A stretch of DNA of 29,916 nucleotides, taken from the IMG/VR virus record IMGVR_UViG_3300024252_000057, positions 1 through 29,916 of that record. The stretch is one strand, 5' to 3'. This DNA is from a virus. The position numbers were made by a program, and so were the translations under genes. Position 1 is the first letter of the stretch; the number at the start of each line of letters is the position of its first letter. Positions 22,637 to 29,540 of the stretch are shown piece after piece. The notes below the pieces were generated by a model. That model did no database searches, was not told the origin of the DNA, and was given only the letters and a program-made list of their open reading frames with translations.

Positions 22637-24130
22637 CTATCCCCACATTTTGAGAGGCGGACGGCTCATGACTACGCGCTGAACGGGGACTTCGCCGGGG
22701 CGCGCGTAGCGCCGCATCATGTAAGCGTAGAACGTCGCCTTCAAAATATCGTCCATGACGGCAACAATCTTGCCGTCCTTCCGGTGGTAGCGCCGGTACT
22801 CTTCAAACCACTTGTCCAAGTGGGAGAATACCTTAAACGTTCCGTTTTGCATACGGTCATCAATATCGACAATAACCGGTTCCTGTGCCTGTCGCCCGCC
22901 CGTATCGTTATCATAGCGGGCCGAAATACCCAGCATCTTGACGCCTTCCTTGCGGTAGCTTTTCTGAAGCTTCACACCGCTGTCCTTATCGCGGTTCTCG
23001 CCGTCGTGCGGCCATGCCACCGGAATCCACTTGCCGCGCTTGTTGATTTTGACGGCATGGTGAGAAGGTGTTTCCTCTGCCTTGCGCCACGCGTCGTAAA
23101 CATAGAAAACGTCTTGGTCAGCGTCGTAGGCGCAGCAAACGTGAGCGAACGGGTGGCCCATTCCGAAGTCAATTCCCGCAATATGCCGGAAGTGGCGCGG
23201 AATGGGAAACGGCGTAATCATGATGTCTTCTTCCGGCGTCAGAAATACGCGCCCCTCACCGGCAATGGGGATACCCTTGGCCCGCGCGTCGCGCTCATAC
23301 GGCTTCCACGCCGCCACGATGTCCTTGGTTTGGCTTTCCGTATAATGACCCGTCCATGGTTGACCGGCCCATGGCGTGTCTTCGGGCCAAGTGCCGCCCG
23401 TGCATTCGTAAATCGTCATATTGGTGGTATGCCGCAAATGTTCTTCACCGGGTTGCGGCTCCAAGAAATCCTTGACGATACTGGTATACCCGCGCAGCGG
23501 CGTAAACGTCAGCATGGTCATGCCGCCGTCGGCGGCTTGCGTGCGCGTCAGCCCTTCGGAGTAAATGCCGGGATCGTCCGGTTCCTCGTCCGGCCAGAAA
23601 ATGTCCACCTTCTTGCCTTGGAACTTGGGGCGCTTCTGTTCATAGGCTTTGAGAACGATTCGCGACGTGCCGCCACCTTTATGACGAACCATTATTTGAT
23701 CAACAACATCGGTAACGCCGGCCTGTCGGCGCGTGATCCTGATAATGCTGTCGCCCGGAATGGTCCCCGTACCAAAATCCGGGTGGTTCATGTCGCACTC
23801 TTCAGTACCCAGCAACATGGACTGAATGATTTCGCGGGAAGACTCATTTGACTCACTGGCGGTCCACACCAGAACCGCACGGGTAAACTTCTTTCCGGGC
23901 CACCAGTCAGGATACAGCCCGGTCACGTGCATGGCGACTTCATGGGCAGCGGAGTAGGTTTTACCTTCCTGATTGCCCGCCATTAAACAGCGCTGACGGA
24001 AGGAAGCCCCGGCTGCATGAAATTCGTACTGCCGTGGGTAGGGCTGATAAGCAAAAAGTCGGCGGCGGCGACGCCGCCGCACTAACTCCGTGAGTGCCGC
24101 CCCTGTCGAAATAGGGCGGGCTGCAAGCAT
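22637..24130 (-). CDS. terL: Terminase large subunit
   Basis: The 497-residue protein is the ATP-driven DNA packaging motor. Its ATPase domain has Walker A AGNQEGKT at 51-58, Walker B VDIFWPDEEP at 175-184 with Glu182/183, and the coupling motif LTFTPLRG near 207. The nuclease domain begins with GIDFGMGHPF (Asp321), followed by WPHDGE (Asp375) and DDILKATFYA (Asp460/461), giving the acidic cluster of the RNase H fold. The GNQxGKT form of Walker A is typical of T7-like and related podoviral terminases. The start at ATG 24130 is behind AAGGGG. Residues 17-25 are an arginine run encoded in a perfect inverted repeat. A small terminase subunit was not identified in this window. Confidence 0.93.
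   Translation of the reverse strand: MLAARPISTGAALTELVRRRRRRRLFAYQPYPRQYEFHAAGASFRQRCLMAGNQEGKTYSAAHEVAMHVTGLYPDWWPGKKFTRAVLVWTASESNESSREIIQSMLLGTEECDMNHPDFGTGTIPGDSIIRITRRQAGVTDVVDQIMVRHKGGGTSRIVLKAYEQKRPKFQGKKVDIFWPDEEPDDPGIYSEGLTRTQAADGGMTMLTFTPLRGYTSIVKDFLEPQPGEEHLRHTTNMTIYECTGGTWPEDTPWAGQPWTGHYTESQTKDIVAAWKPYERDARAKGIPIAGEGRVFLTPEEDIMITPFPIPRHFRHIAGIDFGMGHPFAHVCCAYDADQDVFYVYDAWRKAEETPSHHAVKINKRGKWIPVAWPHDGENRDKDSGVKLQKSYRKEGVKMLGISARYDNDTGGRQAQEPVIVDIDDRMQNGTFKVFSHLDKWFEEYRRYHRKDGKIVAVMDDILKATFYAYMMRRYARPGEVPVQRVVMSRPPLKMWG
24062..24080. repeat. Inverted repeat GCGGCGGCG/CGCCGCCGC in the terminase start region
   Basis: Two 9-base arms are separated by one base, about 50 bases into the terminase coding region. 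They encode most of an arginine run with CGG/CGT/CGC codons. It could form a short hairpin in the mRNA, or simply reflect codon use for a basic patch. Confidence 0.6.
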
Positions 24131-24139
24131 TGCAACCCC

Positions 24140-24670
24140 TTACCAAGCCCAAATATCAACCGTCGCGATACCCGACGCAATATGGCTGACAATACCCTTG
24201 GTCTGCCAAGGTTCCGTAACACAGAACTGGTCAAGTGCGTCATCAGCCCCCAACGCTGGAATCCGCATTGGAATGGCACGCCCGAAAGCGTATGTGCCGG
24301 TCTGACCGGCAATAAACACCGTCGAACTCGACGCCGGAGCCGTCATGCGATCCGTCGCGTAGTCGGACGCAATGTAGTAGTTGGTTCCGGTGTTGGTGTA
24401 GGACGTTTCAGTGGATACGGAAACGTCAGCCGTCGCCGTGGCGAACCGGAAATACATGGGAACCGACGTGGTGGCCGGCTTAACGCAAAGCCTGACCATT
24501 TGCGATTCGAAGCCGAAGGCGAAGGCATCCAGCGTCGCCGTTGACACGCCAGCCGGTGACGAGAAATCAACAACCTTGCCGGTGATTCGCTTGATCGGGT
24601 CCGCCGCCATGGCAACGCCCAAAAGCATGAAAGCAAAAAGAACGGTAAAGATGGAAAGCAATTTCTTCAT
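24140..24670 (-). CDS. Secreted beta-rich protein of unknown function (176 aa)
   Basis: I start at ATG 24670, because MKKLLSIFTVLFAFMLLGVAMA-A is a classical Sec signal peptide with a likely cleavage after VAMA. The open frame further upstream lies within the preceding gene. The mature part is about 155 residues, Ser/Thr/Ala-rich and probably all-beta (MVRLCVKPATTSVPMYFRFA, VSVSTETSYTNTGTNYYIA). Two cysteines (one in RLCV, one in QFCV) could form a disulfide in the periplasm. It stands directly after another signal-peptide protein and before the terminase. A phage-encoded exported protein could be an exclusion factor or a surface/periplasmic effector; nothing in the sequence decides this. Confidence 0.72.
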   Translation of the reverse strand: MKKLLSIFTVLFAFMLLGVAMAADPIKRITGKVVDFSSPAGVSTATLDAFAFGFESQMVRLCVKPATTSVPMYFRFATATADVSVSTETSYTNTGTNYYIASDYATDRMTAPASSSTVFIAGQTGTYAFGRAIPMRIPALGADDALDQFCVTEPWQTKGIVSHIASGIATVDIWAW

Positions 24671-24684
24671 GGGGAAGCACCTTT

Positions 24685-25044
24685 CTATTGAGCAGCGCCC
24701 ATAAGGGTGAATGTGCAAGTGTTGGCGTTTGCCGTGTCGGGACTCGCTGTGACGCTATACACCCGCATTGAGGCTTCGAATGTTTCCGACGGCGACAAGC
24801 GGAGCGGATAGCGCCGTGCCGCCGCGTCCCGAACATCCCGAAGATCAAAATACAAAGCGCCCGCCGGACAGTCGTTTTTCAGGTAAATCCAATCAACGTA
24901 GCCACGGGAGCCGGTAAACACAACTTCGGTTGTTGCCGTCGTGCTTACCGAAATGTCCGGCGTGGACGGGACAGGGAACAGAGTGTCCGCCCGCACGGGC
25001 AAAGCAAAGAGCAAGACGGCAAAGAGGACTACTGCCCACTTCAT
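24685..25044 (-). CDS. Secreted small beta-rich protein of unknown function (119 aa)
   Basis: A clear signal peptide (MKWAVVLFAVLLFALPVRA, cut before DTLF) is followed by about 100 residues with alternating strand-like pieces: TTEVVFTGSRGYVDWIYLKN, GALYFDLRD and FEASMRVYSVT. Two cysteines (DCPAG and NTCTF) may be bridged after export. Start ATG 25044 is preceded by GAGGG. The arrangement (short strand, 'IYLKN..p.gaLYfDL' and a C-terminal strand) is similar in style to the next gene, so both may be paralogous or function together. No known domain was recognised. Confidence 0.7.
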   Translation of the reverse strand: MKWAVVLFAVLLFALPVRADTLFPVPSTPDISVSTTATTEVVFTGSRGYVDWIYLKNDCPAGALYFDLRDVRDAAARRYPLRLSPSETFEASMRVYSVTASPDTANANTCTFTLMGAAQ

Positions 25045-25129
25045 AACTCTAATCCCTCTTCTACTTCAAACACCATACAATCCCCGGTAAAATATCATGA
25101 CTCCACAGGTGATTGCTACCCATTATTGA

Positions 25130-26299
25130 TTAGGTGAATCCAACGTCCGAAGCGTCGGGACCGCCCGGATCACCAAATCCGCCACCTTCAAACCCACCAC
25201 CGAAGTCTCCACCACTATCAAATGACGTTACGGCAGTTCCCCGTTTACCGCGTGCGGCAGCGGCTAAACTACTGGCTGACGGACGCGGCGGCGCGACGGC
25301 AACCGGCTTCGGCGCAGGTGCGATTTTCGGCTTGGTGGTCTTCGGTTTACGCCCAATAGTAATGCCGCTACCTGTAAACTGCGACGCCGGACCAAGCAAG
25401 CCGTGCGGTATTTGCCCATCAAAGATGTCCGTTCCCCCACCGTCGCCGCCAAACACTGTTGGGAACTTGGGCGCTTTGCGCAGAAAATTAAATGGTGGCG
25501 GGAAGCTTGCAATAAAGTTTTCACCAAGTGTCCGAAGTGGACTTTCAGTGTAACGATAATTTAGCCCCATTGCTGCCATACGATCATTGAAGGCGTTAAT
25601 TTGTTGCCGTTCAGCCAGCGCACCCGTCACCGTTCCGCTGAACGGCAACACCACATTGCTGGCTCCCCGGATAACGTCGTTGCCGAATTTCCGACTCCCC
25701 AAATAATCACCTACCTGCTTTACCCCTGTCTGGATATTCCTGTTAATGACTTCACCGAATCGGGGATCATTGGGGAAAGTCGCGCCATCTTGAAACAGGC
25801 TTTTAATGCCGCCTGACACGGTGTCAAAAATCGTACCGTCGCCCGATACAGAGCGCCCGCCAGACGTACCTGTCGGGATGGAGCCAGCGGGCCGACTAGA
25901 CGCAGTTGGGCTTTGACCAACGGATTCGTCGCCAAAACCAAAATTTATATCCCCCGGCTCACGCGGACCGCCGCCATCCCCCGAATTGTCTTGAACATCG
26001 GGAAATAAAATGCGACGCATCAAGTTATAACCATTGGGGTTGGTGGCCTTGTCAAATCCGAAGCCACCAAGGATTTGGTCAACTTGGGCGGCGCTACCTT
26101 GGATTTCAGGGTTGTCAAACGTGCCGGGCGTCAGTGTTAGATTGCGCCCGCGCGGTCCGGTGGCGAGTGCTGGCGACGAGTCAATGGTTGACACACGCCC
26201 CGCGTCGCCACCTTCCGATACCGTGCCGCCTTCGGCAGCGATAATATCAGCCAGAAGCTTTTGAAGTTCTTCGTCGGACAGGCCGTCAATCACCGCCAT
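25130..26299 (-). CDS. Gly/Pro-rich protein upstream of the packaging genes, unknown function (389 aa)
   Basis: The protein starts with a helical segment (LSDEELQKLLADIIAAEGG) and then becomes rich in Gly, Ser, Pro and Asp. A more ordered core around 195-275 (TGVKQVGDYLGSRKFGNDVI, VVLPFSGTVTGALAERQQI) is followed by low-complexity sequence with Pro/Lys/Ala runs and a Gly/Phe/Asp-rich end (GGDFGGGFEGGGFGDPGG). This composition is common in phage virion accessory or tail-tip proteins, but no family is recognised. It starts four bases after the stop of a 56-residue gene. It may be a structural component; the evidence is context only. Confidence 0.6.
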   Translation of the reverse strand: MAVIDGLSDEELQKLLADIIAAEGGTVSEGGDAGRVSTIDSSPALATGPRGRNLTLTPGTFDNPEIQGSAAQVDQILGGFGFDKATNPNGYNLMRRILFPDVQDNSGDGGGPREPGDINFGFGDESVGQSPTASSRPAGSIPTGTSGGRSVSGDGTIFDTVSGGIKSLFQDGATFPNDPRFGEVINRNIQTGVKQVGDYLGSRKFGNDVIRGASNVVLPFSGTVTGALAERQQINAFNDRMAAMGLNYRYTESPLRTLGENFIASFPPPFNFLRKAPKFPTVFGGDGGGTDIFDGQIPHGLLGPASQFTGSGITIGRKPKTTKPKIAPAPKPVAVAPPRPSASSLAAAARGKRGTAVTSFDSGGDFGGGFEGGGFGDPGGPDASDVGFT

Positions 26300-26302
26300 G
26301 GG

Positions 26303-26473
26303 CTAAACCTTCGCCGCCGCGTCCAGTGCCGCCTTCTGTTCCTTGATCATCTTACGGGCGCGGGCCATGCGCGGCTTGTCCTTGGTAATCTCCGCAACAC
26401 GCTGAAGCGCACGGATATCCTCTTCGGACTGCCAGCGTTGTTCGTCAGATTTGGGGGATGAAGCAACAGCCAT
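26303..26473 (-). CDS. Small basic helical protein (56 aa)
   Basis: ATG 26473 with GAGGG upstream opens a 56-codon frame that ends with TAG three bases before the start of the 389-residue protein. The product begins MAVASSPKSDEQRWQSEEDI and continues as one or two helices rich in Lys, Arg and Ala (ALQRVAEITKDKPRMARAR, KMIKEQKAALDAA). The tight spacing and ribosome site support it as a real gene. A small DNA- or protein-binding role is possible; function unknown. Confidence 0.7.
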   Translation of the reverse strand: MAVASSPKSDEQRWQSEEDIRALQRVAEITKDKPRMARARKMIKEQKAALDAAAKV

Positions 26474-26521
26474 GGGAAACCCTCAAACAATGAATCATTA
26501 TTCGAAGGCGCAAGCATACGC

Positions 26522-26641
26522 TTAATTTGCGAAAGAATCCAGAACTTGGGGAATGACCCAATTGGTCGGGCGACAGCCACAATTGCCCGCTGAGTTGTGA
26601 ACCTGTCCGCATATTCCACATCTTCCATCGCCCATCGCCAT
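26522..26641 (-). CDS. 39-residue zinc-ribbon-like microprotein
   Basis: ATG 26641 opens a 39-codon frame with a very good ribosome site: GAGGAGGG overlaps the stop of the preceding gene ten bases upstream. The product has cysteines in a CGICG...CGC arrangement (Cys8, Cys11, Cys21, Cys23), a compact zinc-binding pattern. The overlapping 93-codon frame (26347-26628) has neither a ribosome site nor protein-like composition. Probably a tiny metal-binding protein of the early region; role unknown. Confidence 0.65.
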   Translation of the reverse strand: MAMGDGRCGICGQVHNSAGNCGCRPTNWVIPQVLDSFAN

Positions 26642-26657
26642 CTCTAAATTCCCTCCT

Positions 26658-26831
26658 CTAGTTTTCCATCCGTTCAATCGCCCACATCGTCGCTTGGCGG
26701 ATCAAATGAGCCATCGTCACGTTGTTCTTTTTTGCCGCCGCCTCGATGACTTCGCGCTCGGCTTCGGTGAAACGGACACCCGTCTGTTTGAGTTCGTCCC
26801 GCGTATCGTATGGTTTGAACGTGTCACTCAT
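26658..26831 (-). CDS. Ribbon-helix-helix DNA-binding protein (57 aa)
   Basis: ATG 26831, behind AGGAGG, opens a frame of 57 codons ending with TAG at 26658. Residues 17-54 have the ribbon-helix-helix pattern: a short strand (QTGVRFT), helix A (EAEREVIEAAAKKNN), the turn VTMAHL and helix B (IRQATMWAIERM). This is the layout of CopG/Arc-type and DUF1778-type repressors that bind as dimers. It is probably a transcription regulator of the phage; the inverted repeat at 29680-29697 is a possible target but the link is untested. Confidence 0.78.
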   Translation of the reverse strand: MSDTFKPYDTRDELKQTGVRFTEAEREVIEAAAKKNNVTMAHLIRQATMWAIERMEN

Positions 26832-26846
26832 GACTGGGTAATCCTC

Positions 26847-27071
26847 CTAATCGGTCGCGCTCATTTCTTGCCGCATCTTGTGGGCAATCTTTTTGACACG
26901 CTCCAAGCCAGACCGTGACCACCGATCAATGATGGCGCGGTTGACTATCTGGCAGCGGCTACCATCACCCCCACCAAGACCCTCCATGCAAACGCCGTAA
27001 AGGACGCCAGCGGAACGTTGGGTTCCGTTTTCAATCTCGTAATCCAGCAAATCCATCAATGTTTTCGGCAT
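26847..27071 (-). CDS. Small hypothetical protein of the early gene cluster (74 aa)
   Basis: ATG 27071 is preceded by GAGGAGG eight bases upstream, the best ribosome site in this cluster. The 74-residue product has an acidic helix (LMDLLDYEIENGTQRSAG), a Gly-rich middle with two cysteines (VCMEGLGGGDGSRC) and a basic helical end (LERVKKIAHKMRQEM). No known domain is recognised. It sits between a zinc-ribbon microprotein and the ribbon-helix-helix gene, a typical place for host-takeover proteins. Confidence 0.7.
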   Translation of the reverse strand: MPKTLMDLLDYEIENGTQRSAGVLYGVCMEGLGGGDGSRCQIVNRAIIDRWSRSGLERVKKIAHKMRQEMSATD

Positions 27072-27098
27072 CGTTTCGGCCTCCTCTATCAGTCGGAT

Positions 27099-27203
27099 TT
27101 ACGATTTTAACCAACAGCGCGGGCATCGCCTCACCAGAACAATGACCGCTCCGTAGATTGTTTCGCGGTATCCACAGCGGGGACATTTTAATATTTGCCA
27201 CAT
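27099..27203 (-). CDS. 34-residue zinc-ribbon microprotein
   Basis: ATG 27203 opens a 34-codon frame ending in TAA at 27099. The protein has two CPRC knuckles: LKCPRCGY (Cys7, Cys10) and RRCPRCWLK (Cys27, Cys30), with a hydrophobic strand (YGAVIVLV) between. This is a complete zinc-ribbon. GGAGG is 11 bases upstream, inside the end of the preceding gene. It is short, but two matched Cys pairs and good context make it credible. Function unknown. Confidence 0.68.
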   Translation of the reverse strand: MWQILKCPRCGYRETIYGAVIVLVRRCPRCWLKS

Positions 27204-27208
27204 GACCT

Positions 27209-27502
27209 CTATTTCCTCCTCAACTCCTTGAACCGGCTCAAAATCGTATTGAGCGTTTCCAGATCAAGGCCAGATGACATAAGTGCCTGACACCAAAGCG
27301 CATCGCGCTCTTGATCCGGGGTGAGCGGTTTGGACGCACAGACCTTGCAAGTAACCCGACGCTTATATCCAGTGAAGTTCTCGCCGCAATCGTGACACCG
27401 GCAAAGGTATTGGCCGTTTTCGTGAGCGAAATCCTCCGGCCAATTTCCGGGGTTTTCCACTGTTAAAATTGGTTTAGTCTTGAAAGTGGAAGTGTTGCTC
27501 AT
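27209..27502 (-). CDS. Zinc-ribbon phage protein (97 aa)
   Basis: The protein has a central zinc-ribbon with Cys36-x2-Cys39 (CRCHDCGENFTGYKRR) and Cys52-x2-Cys55 (TCKVC), flanked by an N-terminal segment with NPGNWPEDFAHENG and a C-terminal helix (LETLNTILSRFKELRR). The HDCG.nFtGyKRRvtCk.C pattern is a recurrent small phage protein type of unknown function. The start at 27502 has GAGGAG 13 bases before it, a little far, and the gene overlaps the preceding 47-residue frame by 29 bases. It could bind nucleic acid or a host factor. Confidence 0.8.
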   Translation of the reverse strand: MSNTSTFKTKPILTVENPGNWPEDFAHENGQYLCRCHDCGENFTGYKRRVTCKVCASKPLTPDQERDALWCQALMSSGLDLETLNTILSRFKELRRK

Positions 27503-27617
27503 GTCGTGTTACTCGCTCCTCAAACGAGCGCCGCAGCGTCGGCGGGAACTTGTCGGCGTTCTTATCCCACTTTGAACTACGTCCGCGCCCTCTCGCTGGC
27601 AGTCCCTTAACCATCAT
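27474..27617 (-). CDS. Small basic protein, first gene of the leftward cluster (47 aa)
   Basis: A double ATG at 27617-27612 follows AGGAG by four bases, a very good ribosome site. The 47-residue product is basic (PARGRGRSSKWDKNADK) with a charged end. It is the first frame downstream of the predicted leftward promoter at 27718-27745. No family is recognised. The overlap of 29 bases with the next gene suggests coupled translation. Confidence 0.62.
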   Translation of the reverse strand: MMVKGLPARGRGRSSKWDKNADKFPPTLRRSFEERVTRHEQHFHFQD

Positions 27618-27717
27618 CGTTCTCCTGTGGACTCTTGGGGGACCAGTCTCGGTGCTTCACGCGAACAGCTTCGGCCAACACGAAGCCGGTCACCCTAAAA
27701 ACATAGCGTTCCATACA

Positions 27718-27745
27718 AGTATAACAATAAGCCAAACTTATTCAA
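27718..27745 (-). promoter_or_regulatory. Predicted leftward promoter for the main gene cluster
   Basis: On the minus strand a -35-like TTGAAT (27740-27745) and a -10 TATACT (27718-27723, 5 of 6 to consensus) are separated by 16 bases. Transcription would begin near 27711 and reach the first ATG at 27617 after about 94 bases. The match is moderate, but this is the only gap of this kind before a run of about 27 kb of minus-strand genes. Confidence 0.5.
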
Positions 27746-27775
27746 GCCGCCCCGTGAGCCAAAACATAACCCGTC

Positions 27776-27804
27776 ATGACAAAAGCGCCGAAAAATGGTA
27801 TTAA
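27776..27804 (+). promoter_or_regulatory. Predicted promoter for the single plus-strand gene
   Basis: ATGACA (27776-27781, 5 of 6 to TTGACA) and TATTAA (27799-27804, 4 of 6) are separated by exactly 17 bases. Transcription would start close to 27811, leaving a leader of about 25 bases with CGGAG before the ATG at 27835. Confidence 0.45.
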
Positions 27805-27834
27805 ATAATTCCAAACCGCACCGGAGATACCATC

Positions 27835-28599
27835 ATGCCTTGGCGCGCTTACCCCGACCCAATCCAAAACCCCATGATAGCCATACCCATGGGACTCATC
27901 CCCGGCGTCACAGGCGTCAACAAGTTTGGCCGCAACTCAGACGTGGCGCAAAACGGAACCGAAGAAATTTGGGACGGGTCCGCCGCCTACACCTTCCCAG
28001 CAACCGCGCTCATGGTCAAAATCAGCCAGACCGCTGACCAAGAAGCCATGCGCGGAAAAACAATCAAAATTCAGGGGCTTGACGAAGACTGGAACTTGGT
28101 CGTCCAGAATGCCGTCCTCGACGCCACACTGACCACCACCCCCGTCGTTCTCACCACACCCCTGATACGTTGCTTCAGAATGAAGGTACTGGCAAACGTG
28201 GTCAGCGCGTCGCCCATCCGAATTCACAACGCCGCCGAATCCACAGACTACGCCATTATCTCAACCGGAAACAACCAAACCCTAATGGCAATCTATACCG
28301 TCCCGGCCAACAAGTCCGCCTACATGGTCAACTATTACGCCAACCTCAACCCCGCCGCCGCCGTCGGCCCAACGTCCCTGATCATCAACCTGTGGGCGCG
28401 TGACAACGCGTCAGGATACGAGAAGCAAATCAAATCCTCGCTGGGACTGGATAGTGACGCGTCAAGCCACATCCTTCACGAATTCCAACCCCACCAACTC
28501 TTTACCGAAAAAACCGACATCTTCATTACCGCCTCACCAACCGGAAAGGCGGCGGACGTGTCGGCGGGCTTCGACCTGATCTTGGTGGACGTACCGTAA
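27835..28599 (+). CDS. Beta-rich protein, only plus-strand gene, putative virion or decoration protein
   Basis: The 254-residue protein starts at ATG 27835 behind CGGAG. It is beta-rich, with regions such as YTFPATALMVKISQTA, KTIKIQGLDEDWNLVVQNAV, IRIHNAAESTDYAIISTGNN, AIYTVPANKSAYMVNYYANL and DIFITASPTGKAADVSAGFD. Such Asn/Thr/Ala-rich repeated strands are usual in phage decoration and adsorption proteins. There is no signal peptide. It is the only gene on the plus strand and has its own predicted promoter, so it is expressed independently of the rest. Its codon use does not look foreign. No family is recognised; the virion role is an inference. Confidence 0.72.
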   Translation: MPWRAYPDPIQNPMIAIPMGLIPGVTGVNKFGRNSDVAQNGTEEIWDGSAAYTFPATALMVKISQTADQEAMRGKTIKIQGLDEDWNLVVQNAVLDATLTTTPVVLTTPLIRCFRMKVLANVVSASPIRIHNAAESTDYAIISTGNNQTLMAIYTVPANKSAYMVNYYANLNPAAAVGPTSLIINLWARDNASGYEKQIKSSLGLDSDASSHILHEFQPHQLFTEKTDIFITASPTGKAADVSAGFDLILVDVP

Positions 28600-28624
28600 G
28601 TACGCAACCGTGTGGACGTACCGT
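28585..28624 (+). repeat. 13-bp direct repeat GTGGACGTACCGT at the end of the plus-strand gene
   Basis: The sequence at 28585-28597 recurs identically at 28612-28624. The first copy includes the last codons of the gene; the second lies after its stop. A short hairpin (CGTAC, 5-base loop, GTACG at 28590-28604) overlaps the first copy, but there is no T-run for termination. It looks like a small tandem duplication at the convergent gene junction. Confidence 0.7.
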
Positions 28625-28626
28625 GA

Positions 28627-28830
28627 TTATTTAATGCGGCTTATGAGCGCTGACCACATGGCGGCTACACCATCCGAAAGACCATGCAGGACCGGGGCCA
28701 GTACCCCCGCCAGCGCCAAGGCTTCCGGCGTGGTCAACGTCAGCCCGTAATAGGCAAACAACTTGATCAACAGAATGCTGCCCGTCGCACCCCCACCCGC
28801 CGCCGCCGCCGTCTTGCCCGAACCGTTCAT
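28627..28830 (-). CDS. Small two-TM membrane protein, holin candidate
   Basis: The 67-residue protein has a short Gly/Ala-rich N-terminus, two hydrophobic helices (TGSILLIKLFAYYGLTL and ALALAGVLAPVLHGL) and a basic end (ALISRIK). Size, membrane segments and charged tail are typical of holins. Start ATG 28830 follows GGGGG by five bases and is nine bases after the lipase stop. It may release the lipase or the M15 endolysin encoded about 22 kb away. No named holin family is recognised. Confidence 0.65.
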   Translation of the reverse strand: MNGSGKTAAAAGGGATGSILLIKLFAYYGLTLTTPEALALAGVLAPVLHGLSDGVAAMWSALISRIK

Positions 28831-28839
28831 GATAACCCC

Positions 28840-29529
28840 CTAAATTGGCCCGTGAAGTTCTTCGTGATTCACCAAATGCTGACGCAACGATGAAATATAA
28901 CCCGTGATACCGTGATCCTGAACGGCGAAGATTTTATCATCAACGGGCGGGAGAGAATACTCAACCGAAACCTTCGGATGGCTGATCCACGGCGGCATGT
29001 AAGGAACAGGGTCGCGACCATGAATAAACCTGTCGAACGGCAACCCCTCCAAAGCGGCTAGTCGGCCCGGTCTGGAAGCCCCGAAAGTCACGACAAAAGC
29101 GGGCTTGAAGTACCTATAGAACATAGCCGCCAGATCAGACGCCTCCGCGCCACCCTTGGAATGACCAGCAAAACCAACCGGCATTTCATGGCGGACCGCC
29201 AGAATGTCATTATAACAAACCTTGAACAGTCCCCGTGCGCCCTTCAGATACCCCGAATGTGCCCAACCCAAATACTGGTCATACCACGGCACAGCCCGTA
29301 AATTGCGTACCCAGTCCGCCCCAACGTGCCAACCCGTCTTCGGGCCTTCAGTCCCGCGAACAATAACAACAGCCAAGCCGGAATGGGGAACGTGCAAGGA
29401 CGCCTGAACGCTTTTGTAATGCCAAGTGCTGTCCTTGCCGGTGGATAATGATCGCTCATAGTCAGATTGTATGAGTTCCGCAATTTCCAAGGCGCGGTGG
29501 GTTTTGTCGGGCGAAAGATAAGGGGTCAT
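28840..29529 (-). CDS. Class 3 lipase-like alpha/beta hydrolase
   Basis: The 229-residue protein has the features of a lipase class 3 hydrolase: the oxyanion strand VVIVRGTEG at about 55-62, HSGYLKG at 91-97, the nucleophile elbow GHSKGG with Ser124, the acid Asp173 in IHGRDPVPY and His206 in AVQDHGITGY. All three catalytic residues are in the expected order and distances. There is no signal peptide, so it acts inside the cell or is released by the neighbouring holin-like protein. It might attack host membrane lipids at lysis or inactivate a host lipid or acyl group. The start at ATG 29529 has no clear Shine-Dalgarno site and lies downstream of a small hairpin. Confidence 0.83.
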   Translation of the reverse strand: MTPYLSPDKTHRALEIAELIQSDYERSLSTGKDSTWHYKSVQASLHVPHSGLAVVIVRGTEGPKTGWHVGADWVRNLRAVPWYDQYLGWAHSGYLKGARGLFKVCYNDILAVRHEMPVGFAGHSKGGAEASDLAAMFYRYFKPAFVVTFGASRPGRLAALEGLPFDRFIHGRDPVPYMPPWISHPKVSVEYSLPPVDDKIFAVQDHGITGYISSLRQHLVNHEELHGPI

Positions 29530-29540
29530 TGTTTGGTGCG

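Noticed and set aside
22577-23851. A 424-codon open frame on the plus strand across the terminase gene
   Set aside because: It is antisense to a terminase with all motifs intact. It follows from the GC-rich codon pattern, and its translation has no recognisable domain.
26347-26628. A 93-codon minus-strand frame
   Set aside because: It overlaps two small genes that have good ribosome sites, and its translation is Arg/Pro/Ser-rich without structure.
27550-27804. An 84-codon plus-strand frame in the divergent intergenic region
   Set aside because: It runs against the 47-residue gene with a better ribosome site and covers both predicted promoters. No ribosome site or domain is visible.
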